Below, piece by piece: positions 12,423 to 21,327 of a DNA stretch of 64,000 bases; the stretch's first letter is position 1, and every line of letters begins with the position of its first letter. A program made the translations under genes and the position numbers. The stretch covers positions 62,001 through 126,000 of the forward strand of contig JAGQDJ010000149.1 of the NCBI GenBank assembly GCA_022885665.1, in the 5' to 3' direction. Source of the stretch: Triops longicaudatus (Eukaryota; Arthropoda; Branchiopoda; Notostraca; Triopsidae). Under the pieces are notes generated by a model. The model saw only the letters and a program-made list of their open reading frames with translations. It was not told where the DNA came from and ran no database searches.

Positions 12423-13519
12423 CAGAGCTGTCAATCTTCTAATCCTTTGAGGGACGCAAAATAAGAGAAGAACCTAGACGGGTTCCATACCCCAGGAATT
12501 GAATAGCTTTTTACATTTGACTACGATTACGAAACCCGAGCTTCCTTACGAACATTTTTTAACTGTTTCCGGAAAACCGCTATTCTTGAAAGTGAGCTCA
12601 AACTTTTCTCTTTTTTTATAATTCAGATTTGTAGCTTTCTTTTCGTACTCACACACAAAAAATATTAGAATAATTTGTGATATAAAAACTCGAATGTCGA
12701 ATAAGCCATTTTGGAGTTAAAATGTTTAAAGACAAACCCCTGCAGAAGACGTCAGAAAGATAACTAATATTCATCCATTTGTAGAAAAATTTACACTAAA
12801 ACCATCCAGAAAGTATGCGGGTATCATGACAACGACAATACAGCGAAAATACAAAGTTGACAACCCAATATCGTAAGAGGGTAGAAGAGGTATTGACAGA
12901 TTCAAGCCAGCTAGACTGCTATTTTGAAGTAATTAGGCAAGGGTAGCTTCAATATCGAAGTCCAGTGTGATTCTATAAATTCTAGTATGCTGTCGTCAGA
13001 ATCGAGTGTTGTTTTTGACAGCTAAAAAGGAAATTTGGTTATTTTCTTATAAAATCACTAAGGACAATGCATGTGAAAATTACGTTACAGATATTGTCAT
13101 TTAAATCCAATCACAGTTAAGTTCCAAACCAGAATTTGTTGCGAAATTTTGCGTTCAGTGCTGAAACAAAACTGTCTGAAATGCCCAAGCACGATACTGT
13201 TTACTAGTGAAAGTTGTCCTGGCCTGTAGGAGGCATGCCGGCTGAGACTCCTTTTATAGCAAGGAAAGGAATGAAAACGCCACAAAGGCCCCTGTCCGGA
13301 TGGATTTGTTGTTTAGTAGCCTATTATGCATACTGGATAGAGCTTTCCTCTCTGAGATGAACTAACTAACTTTACTGTCGTTAAGCCTAACATTATCGGT
13401 TACCTTAACTAGTAAACATAAAAAGAAACAATACGCTTAACAAAAAATCCTATAGTAATATTTCCTCGAAATGGTCGTGCGCCGGATCCAACCCTAGTTC
13501 TGCATTTTGGACAGCCCTA
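12423..13519 (-). mobile_element. hAT-type element, copy B
   Basis: Inverted relative to copy C at 25463-26259. Left end CAGAGCTGTCAATCTTCTAA and right end TTTTGGACAGCCCTA are inverted terminal repeats. Shared landmarks with copy C, read in reverse, include ATCCTTTGAGG, ACCCGAGCTTCCTTACGAA, GCCAGCTAGACTGCTATTTT, TGTCATTTAAATCCAATCAC, TTGTTGTTTAGTAGCCTATT and ATATTTCCTCGAAATGG. It is about 300 bp longer than copy C in the middle. The flanks (GTTTACAT and TCCCCGTT) do not match, in line with a deletion beside the insertion. No transposase is recognised. Confidence 0.75.
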
Positions 13520-13641
13520 TCCCCGTTTTATTGTGATCCCCTAGCACGGTAGAACAGAAAACGGCATTCGTGCTCAACGGAACTGGTGCGTTTATGCCAA
13601 AATGGCCATTGAGCTGGTTCCGTGCACGTCAAAACGCCAGT

Positions 13642-13656
13642 TATGCTAACTGGCCA
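13642..13656 (+). repeat. left target-site duplication of LINE
   Basis: TATGCTAACTGGCCA here is repeated exactly at 16483-16497, on either side of the LINE. The word belongs to the host MITE (compare CTGGCCAGTTAGCGTAAC in MITE 3), so it is a true duplication of the target. Confidence 0.85.
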
Positions 13657-13754
13657 TAGATATCTAAAGTTAGCCTGGCTTCAACCAAGAGGAGAGGTTC
13701 CGGCTCAATAACCCTTGACCATGGATTGACTCTTCTGGAGCGAAGCCGACTCTA

Positions 13755-14416
13755 AAACGCGGGCGAACGTGGGTGTCGGGATCCTCGTGGCCTCTCACCT
13801 GGCCGGAATGATCGTTGAGAGTATATCGGCTATTCGGCTTAAGGTAGAAGGTTCAGAAAATTGATGATCCTTCAGGTGCACGGACCCAGCATTGAGGCTG
13901 ATTCCGATCAGTTTTTGGCCAAAATAGATTAAACCCTCTCTACACTGTCACGGAATGATCAACTGCTCCTGATGGCGGATTTCAATGCGTGTGTAGGGAA
14001 CGACGAACAAACCTGGGTACCAGATCGAAAAATTCGGCAAAACCACACAAAATGGAAGTGAAAAAATGTTGCTCAAATTCTGCGCGGGCGATGCATTGAA
14101 CATCATGAACACCTACTTCCAGCACAAAAATGACCATAGGTTTATCTGGCGCAAGGAGTTTAGCAGCCAGACTGGTGCTTTGTGTCAGCAACGATCCCTG
14201 GTAGATCACATAATCGTCTCAGAGGATCTCAAAGGCCTTGTTATGGACACCAGAGTGTATCGCGGGGTAGAACTGAGTACCGATCACTACCTCGCGATCA
14301 GCAGACTCTGCATGGTAGTAAACCTGTACAAAGCGCGCAAAACTTTGCGAGTTGAAAAACGAGTAAAGTGGGGAGCGCTGAGTGAGAAGAAAACCTACGA
14401 GGAGTCTACGAGGTAA
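13755..14416 (+). pseudogene. LINE endonuclease domain remnant
   Basis: The pieces lie in different frames. ANVGVGILVASHLAG at about 13760 resembles the core strand of APE-type endonucleases. LLMADFNACVGNDEQTW at about 13968 holds the catalytic-type D-F-N motif. The longest open piece (14066-14416) holds FCAGDALNIMNTYFQHKND, VDHIIVSEDLKG and DTRVYRGVELSTDHYL, where the final S-T-D-H corresponds to the conserved S-D-H of the fold. The N-terminal half of the domain is missing because the insertion is 5'-truncated. Stops at about 13853 and frame changes around 14050 show it is non-functional. Confidence 0.85.
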
Positions 14417-14954
14417 TCGGCGAAAATTACGCCAAGCTTCCTCTGCAAACCGGGGACGTAGAAACCGAGCGGAACCTACTCCGAGCTAGAGTCCTAGAGA
14501 CTGCTGCAAGGTCTTGCGGGAGAAAACCATCGGTAATAAGAGGGGCAATGAGAAGCGGACGCCTCGATGGACACCGGAGTTTCGTGAAGCTGTTGCCGCT
14601 AAAACGAAAGCCTGTAGGACATACTGTGCTTCAGTAACAACAAGAAAGACCTACAACGTTGCGAAATAAAATGCTAAACACATGGTCGAAACGGCAAAAC
14701 CGGAAGCATGGAAGAAATTCGGCGACAAGCTGGAGAACGACTAGGGCGCTACAATCAAAGTTTTCTGCCAAACCATATGAAGACTTCGACGAAGACGACA
14801 GCAGGCCCTTCGGGTCATGAAAGACCGTAACGGGGGAACCGCTGGTGGATGAGGCGAATACACTTGGGAGGCGGAAGGAAAATTTTGAGGAGCTCTTGAA
14901 CCCAGTCGATGGATATACCGATAGCGCTGACCCTGGACCCATTGGCAAAGAATC

Positions 14955-16440
14955 TGGCCACACGCTCGGTGAAGTCCTGCAAGCCATTTTGAGCTTGAAA
15001 AACAGAAAATCCCCGGGAGTCGACGAGATCCGAGCCGAAGCTCTTAAGTCTATGGGCGCAAGTGGAGTCGTGTGCTGGATCGAGTATGCGAAGTCGCGTG
15101 GAAATCGAGGAGAGTACCGAAAAACTGGCAGACAGGGGTTGTATTCCCTCTTTTTAAGAAAGGGGACTCCAGGGATTGCGCGAATTATCGTGAAGTCACA
15201 CTCCTCAGTATAATAGGAAAGGTTTATGCCAAAGTGATGGAGAAGAGAGCGAAAGCTATTACGGAGGTTGCCCTACAGGAGAAGTGTGAATTTCGACAGG
15301 GACATACTACCACGTACCACCTGTTTACCCTAATGCAAAACCTCGAGAAAAATTGGGAGTATGACCAAAAAGTCTACGTGTGTTTGATGGACTTGAAAAA
15401 GGCATACGACCCGTTTTCTCGAGGTAAGTTGTGGGAAGCACTGCGAGAATACGGGATCAGGGGACAACTTCTAAGAGCGGTTAACCCTTGTATGACTGCA
15501 GAAGCTGATTCCGTATATCTAGCAAAACATCGGAAAGCTTTCCAGTACGCTCTAGACTGAGACAGCGATGTGTCGTCTCGCCTATTCCTTGCGTATATGG
15601 AGAAAATCAGCAGGCGCAGCCTTGGTCAGGAAGTGATTGATATGGGTGACTTCAAGGTAAGGAGTCTCCTCTTTGCCGATGACGACGGCCTGATCGCTCG
15701 CACTGAGGTACAGTCACAAGGCATGCTGGGTCGCTTCTAAGACATGTCTACTGTTGCGGCATGAAACAAAGTGTGCCCGAAACTCAGGCGATGGTCCTCT
15801 CGAGAGATCCTGTGCAGTGTAACCTGCGAATTGACGCAGAATCACTAGAGCAAGTGGAGAAATTCAAGTATCTGGGAGTATGGTTCACGAGTGATGGTAA
15901 ATTGGAGACAAAGATAGACAACCACACTGCCGAGGCATCCAAAGTTTTACGGGAACTCTGGCGAAGTGTGGTTGTCAGGTCTGAAAACTCCCAGGCGGCG
16001 TCACTCTATTTTTAAGAGCGTTTACGCGCCTACCCTAACCTATGAACACGAAATTTAGGATATGAGCGAAAGAATCAGGTCCTAAATACAGACGGCTAAA
16101 ACGAGATTCTTTCGAAAAGTTGGAGGTGTTGCCCGCAAGGATAGGATGAAGAACAGCGACATAGAGGAACCTCTTCGTATATCGCCACTTTTCCTGAAAA
16201 TTGAAAGGTCTCAACTACGCTGTCAAGGACTCGTACAGTGCATGTCTGCTAAAAGCCTGTAAAGGAAGATATTCCAAACCAAGTTTACCTACAAAAGACC
16301 CGAAGGCAGGCCTCCTACAAGGTGGTAAGACTATTCTGCCAAACTTTCTTACGAGAGGCTCGGCATTCCTCCCTCCAAGCTAACATCCCTGACCCAAGCT
16401 AGGACTCATTGGAGGACAGATCTACGCTTGCTCGAACCCC
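14955..16440 (+). pseudogene. LINE reverse transcriptase and C-terminal region remnant
   Basis: ILSLKNRKSPGVDEIRAE (about 14988-15041) opens the finger region. After a frameshift, 15072-15560 reads PKNWQTGVVFPLFKKGD, NYREVTLLSIIGKVYAKV, QEKCEFRQGHTTTYHLFTL and YVCLMDLKKAYD, the usual reverse-transcriptase blocks. The catalytic F-A-D-D box lies at 15672-15683 in another frame. EQVEKFKYLGVWFTSDGK (about 15850) and YAPTLTYEHEIWDMSERIRS (about 16024) form the C-terminal block typical of this LINE group, followed by LGIPPSKLTSL and a final RLLEPRPQ. Frameshifts at about 15070, 15560 and 15750 and stops near 16014 and 16258 break it. Confidence 0.9.
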
Positions 16441-16482
16441 GACCTCAGTAACGGGAACGCTGGTTTCGAAAACGTGTGTATG

Positions 16483-16497
16483 TATGCTAACTGGCCA
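16483..16497 (+). repeat. right target-site duplication of LINE
   Basis: Exact second copy of TATGCTAACTGGCCA (first at 13642-13656). Immediately after it the host MITE resumes with GCCTAGTTCACGATAAAATG. Confidence 0.85.
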
Positions 16498-16532
16498 GCC
16501 TAGTTCACGATAAAATGTACCCTAGAACTCTA

Positions 16533-16846
16533 AGGGTACAATGTATCGTGAACTGAACTGATCAACTGGACTGGCCAGTTAGCGTAACTGACGTTATGGC
16601 TTGTACAGAAATCAATCAACGATCATTTCGGCGTAAACGCATCAGCTGCGTTGGGAGCGAATGCCGCTTTCCGGTCTATCGTGCTTGGAGAATACAGTAT
16701 AACGGAGATAGATGTTGAAGCCCCACCCACTGCTTTTCCTGTACACAATCCTTGTCTCAATTCAACGGAGAGCAGCTCAACGCGTACGTTCTTGTGAGTG
16801 CAGAGAAGAACTGGCAAATGGATCTGTTTACGATGAAATGCACCCT
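16533..16846. mobile_element. MITE 3, complete copy of the GGGTGCATTTTATCGTGAACTG family
   Basis: Starts AGGGTACAATGTATCGTGAA and ends TTTACGATGAAATGCACCCT, inverted terminal repeats of about 20 bp. It is flanked by TA at 16531-16532 and 16847-16848, pointing to the Tc1/mariner/pogo target preference. At 314 bp it has no coding capacity. The interior (GTTGGGAGCGAATGCCG, CCCCACCCACTGCTTTTC) defines the family and lets the broken copies at 11409, 12316 and 24820 be aligned. Confidence 0.85.
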
Positions 16847-16848
16847 TA

Positions 16849-19800
16849 ACTTACTGAATATTTCATTGTTACCCGACTGTCAAATTTCTTAGCCGCCCAC
16901 CGTAATGTTAAAATTGATTGTTGATAAGAATGAAGTTCCGTGCACCAAGCCTGTAAGATTTATTCCTTTTTTATCTCCTTCCGAACTTCATTTGATCTTT
17001 AGCACAAAATAAAAATACTCGAGAATAAATAGGATAAATTATTGTCGGAGAACAAAAATAATCCTGACAGGGTGACATCGACGATGCTCCCTTATCCTAA
17101 ACAGTACGTGAGAAATGTTCAACTGAGACAACGAGAATGACAATCCAACTGAACATTCGAAATCGAAAACGCGCGTTCATCTCAAATACCAGTCAGGAAA
17201 ACATTCGAGCTTTCCAGCAGCTCCGAGTTGATCATCCCCAATCCCACAAATTTTAATTCAATGAAAAGCGCAGGCGTTCAAAAGCTGTCATATGGAAAAC
17301 ATCCCCGATACTTTATTAAGACTTTCGAACCAAAAACCTGAGTACGGTCTTACGTCCACTGTTTCAACGGTTACACTTATCACTTATGTAACATAAGAGC
17401 AGATGAAACATTCCATCGCAACCAAGATCGACATAAACAATGCAGGAAGATCTCTTGTTGTAACTATTATTGTTTACAAGTTTGTTATCGTGATATAGCT
17501 TTCATCTTAGCCCACGAAGATCGTTCTTATAAAACACTGATATTCCACCGACATTTCGTGACTATGTTCTATTCCTCCTTTCATTGCATAACGTTCCAAC
17601 TTTAGGATGCTGCAGATTATGAATTGCGTCTCCCCCCTAATGCAGATGAGACGCAAATTCATGAAAAGATAATACAGAGAAGTTAGTACGTTGCAATAGG
17701 AAGAAGACAATGTTTCAAATTTTGTTCAGTTATCTCCTTCATCCGTAAATAAAATCTTGACGTCTTCGCAAGCAAACTGCACGAATTACGATTACAAGAA
17801 CTCTGATGATTACAAACAGTAATTCTTGTAGATCGTTACGTTTAAAATTTTGGCAGAAATACATTAGTTTTTACAAGACTAGCAATTCTTAACGGGTTTT
17901 TGTTAGCGAATATTTGTTTACGAGCCATATGTAGGATTGTTGATTGTCCATAAAAAGAAATTAATCTACGTGAACCTTCGTTTTACCCCACTTATTTGAA
18001 CCAGTGAATTCAGCAAGTGAACAATACAACGCGCCTTTAAATTGGAGTCTGTTGGAGTCACAATTCGTACCTCCAAAGATATCGTTGCCAGTGTCCCTCA
18101 AGGTCACGGTTGTTTTTCGTCGAGGTTTATCCTTTTTTTCTTGAGTCTCCTAGTGAACGTTCACAGCAGTTGGTGTCGTAATTCTTCATTATCCTGACAA
18201 CACAGGAAAGTGGGCACAAAACACACACTGTAGGTCACACAAGCGGTCAGATAATTAAGAAAGAGTTCATTAGTAGCCACAGTTTCCATGCTCAGTACGT
18301 TCAGCACATTAGTCGACAACTTGCAACATCCGCGGAAAAGACATCGGCGCAGGCGCTTCTGCATTAACCAAGTTGTCCTCCATTAAATGGCGTTGTATGA
18401 CAAATTACTGGCCTATGTGTTCCGCGTCCTCTATATCCAGAGCGATCATGGGGTGCGCCATGCATTCCGTTACTTCAAGAAAGAAATATAAATTCTCTCA
18501 TACAAAACTACCACGAGAGGGTAGAATATGAAGAGGAATGATTACCGTTAACCACGGTTCTCGACACAGTTTGTCAAGTTTGCTCGATGCACAGAACAAA
18601 CGACAATGACAGATTGTTTAAGTAGCGACTTCAGCAAGTCACAAGTAATTTCACAATGGTCATTGTTTCCAAAAGCTTCAGCAAGCAACGATCGACTCCA
18701 TTTAACTTTTTAAATAAAATACGTAAATACGACAAGTTGTATGCCTAGAAACCTAGCTCAGTGTTATGCTATCTTTCAATACTGTCACGCTTTCAGCGTT
18801 GGCTCTGAATGGAAAAATCTGTGTGTACCTGTTGGACCAGGTGCCTGCGTTGCATTTAGCTGCTCCTGAAGAAGATGACTGGGTTGGCGCCCAAGACTCA
18901 GCGCTGACATCTTCCTTGTGCGAGTGTTCTCGCATTTCAACAAGCACGCTGAACTCGAAGCATGGAATCCTTAGCTTCCAATGCCCGCTTTCTCCACTTT
19001 TGGCCACTTCTTTCGCACTTAGTATGCGCTTTGTTCACACCCTGCTGCACAGTTGAGTAATGAAGAGTAACGACGGCAACTTCTATGGCCATGCACTTGG
19101 ATACGTCTGAACAAAGAAATGAACCTTTTCGCCAAAAAGCTGCTCTACAGTAAAACGGTATTAACAGTCTCTTCGGTAATATGAATTGCTGCTTTAATTT
19201 AGTCCATGGCCTCGTGTACTCCTGAGCATAAAAGATGCCCGTCTCCTTTGAGGACACCCGAATACGAGCTGTCAGTGGTCGGCAATCTACGGCCCGCGTG
19301 CTGGAACCGGCCCGCATACACAGTTTATCCGGCCTACGATACTCGGACTGAAAAATTACATTTATCTTAATATGGCAAATTTGCGGTACAAAAGAGCCTA
19401 CAAATTTAAATTTTCCACAAGTCAAGTAAAACCTTAATAAATAAACTAAAAAATTGAAGAAATTAAAAAGGATAATGCATTCAAACCGTAAAAGAAAGGA
19501 TATACATTTATTCGACCCATACTGGAGACTCATTTCGCGTATATCAGGGCAACTAGTGTATTTTCCGCAAGCCGGCTCTGATCTTGAGTCTCCCGGCTTT
19601 GAAGCCGCCCTGAGGCGATGAAAAGCGAGAAAGCCAAAAGCTCGAAGCTGGCTTCGAAGCCGGCTTTATGTTGTTCCGCTGGGGACGCTACTCCTCCTCA
19701 TCCCTACTCATGCGCGTTTACAAGTAAAGCAAACCATAACCATGTAATGTAAACTTACTTGGGTCCGAGAATCAATCACAACTTATTAAAGTAAAATCGG

Positions 19801-20099
19801 TTGTACGTAGAAAGAAATTACTTGAGTCACGTAATCCTGTTTTTGCACCAAGTAGCACTCGAAAGCTTAATTAAAATTATAAACACAAACAATTGGTATG
19901 AATGTTGTTATGAAACTATTTAGCACCGAGTAACTGTTAAAAAACGGAAAGAGTTCTATTCATTTGACTAAACTTTAGCCCGTTCCACGACGCTTTACTG
20001 CCGTTGTAAACAAAGCAATAGAGACGCCTACCATGCGCGCACCCACCAATCACGGAAGGTCACGTGATTCCCTAATCTAAGCCAAAGCCCGAGCTGAAG

Positions 20100-20104
<5 letters not shown>
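16849..20104. other. non-coding, mostly unrecognised
   Basis: No exon is supported. The longest open frame (198 codons, minus strand, 18937-19533) overlaps a hAT terminus at 19273, lacks recognisable motifs and is probably chance or transposon-derived. A stretch rich in AGCCGGCT and GAAGCCGGC words lies at 19568-19672. Confidence 0.45.
19273..19345 (+). mobile_element. hAT terminus of the CGGCCCGC group
   Basis: CAGTGGTCGGCAATCTACGG followed by CCCGCGTGCTGGAACCGGC resembles the start of the complete 208-bp hAT MITE at 34078 (CAGTGGTGCCCAACCTACGG). No matching right end was found downstream, so this is a solo terminus or a decayed copy. Confidence 0.55.

Positions 20105-20138
<34 letters not shown>
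20105..20138 (+). repeat. poly(T) tract, 34 bases
   Basis: Uninterrupted T-run. On the minus strand it would be a poly(A) tail-like tract, but no SINE, LINE or retrocopy was recognised next to it. Confidence 0.85.
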
Positions 20139-20141
<3 letters not shown>

Positions 20142-20212
20142 TTTGACTTTAAATCTGGGATTCCGTGATCCCTAATTATTGACGCTAACATTTGACAAAC
20201 TAGATGGGAGAG

Positions 20213-20391
20213 CAGTACTTTCCATAAAAAAACGAACCCAACAAAGCGTCCTCTGCTAACAGCAGGACTGTGTGTAAGAAAAATGAAGTTGCGAGACAGT
20301 AGCGTTCTTAAAAGGCTTGAAATGGGACTCACTCACGCAATTGTCGTGGCTTTTCGTAGGGGAACTTTGATGGTCAGCTTTTCATGGAAAA
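20213..20391. mobile_element. TA-target MITE, family of 20394-20579
   Basis: The left end CAGTACTTTCCATAAAAAAA matches, inverted, the right part CTTTTCATGGAAAATA. The interior shares CACGCAATTGTCGTGGC with CGCGCAATTGCAGTGGC of the next element. Its true right tip may lie beyond the next element: after 20579 the sequence reads TACTG, which completes the inverse of CAGTA. If so, the neighbour inserted into its subterminal TA. Confidence 0.55.
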
Positions 20392-20393
20392 TA

Positions 20394-20579
20394 CAGTAAT
20401 TCTCAATAAAAACGACCCAAACAAACCTGCTCTGTTTTAACCGCATGCCATCTCCGACTCAAGCTAGGGGCTGTGGGTCAAAAGCGTACTAAAGAGCATG
20501 GAGTGGGAGGCGCTCGCGCAATTGCAGTGGCGTTAAATATAGCGAAGTTTGTTTGGGTCGTTTTTATTGAGAATCACTG
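20394..20579. mobile_element. TA-target MITE with 30-bp inverted termini
   Basis: Starts CAGTAATTCTCAATAAAAAC and ends GTTTTTATTGAGAATCACTG; the inverted match extends through GACCCAAACAAAC for over 30 bp with one mismatch. It is flanked by TA at 20392-20393 and 20580-20581. At 186 bp it has no coding capacity. It is mariner-type by target site. Confidence 0.8.
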
Positions 20580-20581
20580 TA

Positions 20582-21325
20582 CTGTGTTGAGCAAGTAAAA
20601 GTTTACCGAGCAAACCACAGAAGTCTAATGAGGCCTCTTGATTGACGTATGATTTAACTTATTAAGAAGCTAAAGGGACTCGAACCAATCACAGGCAAGG
20701 TGACAGATAAACCGCGCACTTTTAAAAGTAGTGCTCAAATGGAACGTTTTGAACTAAAGAAGACGGCCGACTTTTGCAGGTGACGGCTAAGCGCTTCTTT
20801 TAAATTTCGTGACCAATCGCTTTGAATTTCAAAGCTATGCCACTATGCTTGCACCCTTTTGAGTTTAAATAGTGTGGCAAAATATTTTGAGAAAAAGTAG
20901 CGCTAATAAATAGAAAAAAGCAAACAAATTTACTTGCATGGCCCCGAAGTCTTGGAAGGAGAAACTAAAGGGGAATACATTTTAAGTGTTTAAAATTGTG
21001 TTTAATAAACAAAATTAATTAGCTATTAGCTACCAGTTCATTAAAATGGATTTTCGCGCTGGTTCTAATTGTAGCATTAAAAGAGTATTTTCACAAAGAT
21101 TTATACTAATAGCTATTCTTGTGCCGCCGTCTTCTCTTTATTAAAAACTGAAACTCCCCATTTACACTGTGGGTAGGCTAAGTTGGATGCTTTTGAATTG
21201 CGCAGTCTGCCTTGCAAGTGATTGTTTTCGAGTCCCTTCTCATTCTCAGTGAAAGTAAATCAGTCTAAAGAAGCCTAATTAGACTTCTGTGGTTTGCTCG
21301 ATAATCTTTTGTCTGCTCACCACAG
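20582..21325. mobile_element. long-TIR TA element, sister of 11481-12149
   Basis: The left end CTGTGTTGAGCAAGTAAAAG and right end CTTTTGTCTGCTCACCACAG are inverted. The similarity runs inward for about 120 bp through ACCGAGCAAACCACAGAAGT, CTAATGAGGCCTCTTGA and GGGACTCGAACCAATCAC. TA lies on both sides (20580-20581 and 21326-21327). The 744-bp body has no recognisable transposase. Confidence 0.8.
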
Positions 21326-21327
21326 TA

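Larger units (their letters stand above)
13657..16482 (+). mobile_element. APE-type LINE, 5'-truncated and decayed
   Basis: A 2826-bp unit between exact 15-bp target duplications. In order it carries the second half of an apurinic-type endonuclease, a linker, a reverse transcriptase and a C-terminal region ending near 16440, then a short 3' tail ending GTGTGTATG with no poly(A). Coding is broken by several frameshifts and stops, so it is dead. The arrangement and wording are of the endonuclease plus reverse transcriptase non-LTR type common in fishes and arthropods, often annotated as craniofacial development protein 2-like or RNA-directed DNA polymerase from mobile element. I do not assign a clade. 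Confidence 0.9.
12316..16522. mobile_element. MITE 2, host of a hAT element and a LINE
   Basis: Starts GGGTGCCTTTTACCTTAAAC right after the TA that ends MITE 1. It continues to about 12420 in sequence shared with the copy at 24820 (GACAATAAAATACGCGTTGAAC), resumes at about 13523-13656 (AGCACGGTAGAACAGAAAAC, TGCGTTTATGCCAAAATGG) and finishes at 16498-16522 with TTCACGATAAAATGTACCC before TA (16523-16524). The gaps are filled by the hAT copy 12423-13519 and the LINE 13657-16482. About 35 bp of MITE sequence expected at the hAT junction are missing. Confidence 0.7.

Noticed and set aside
14631..14987. 118-codon minus-strand open frame
   Set aside because: Lies antisense to the LINE coding region; a shadow frame.
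18937..19533. 198-codon minus-strand open frame
   Set aside because: The longest open frame in the window, but it has no recognisable motif and runs across a hAT terminus at 19273. It is more likely chance or repeat-derived than a gene.
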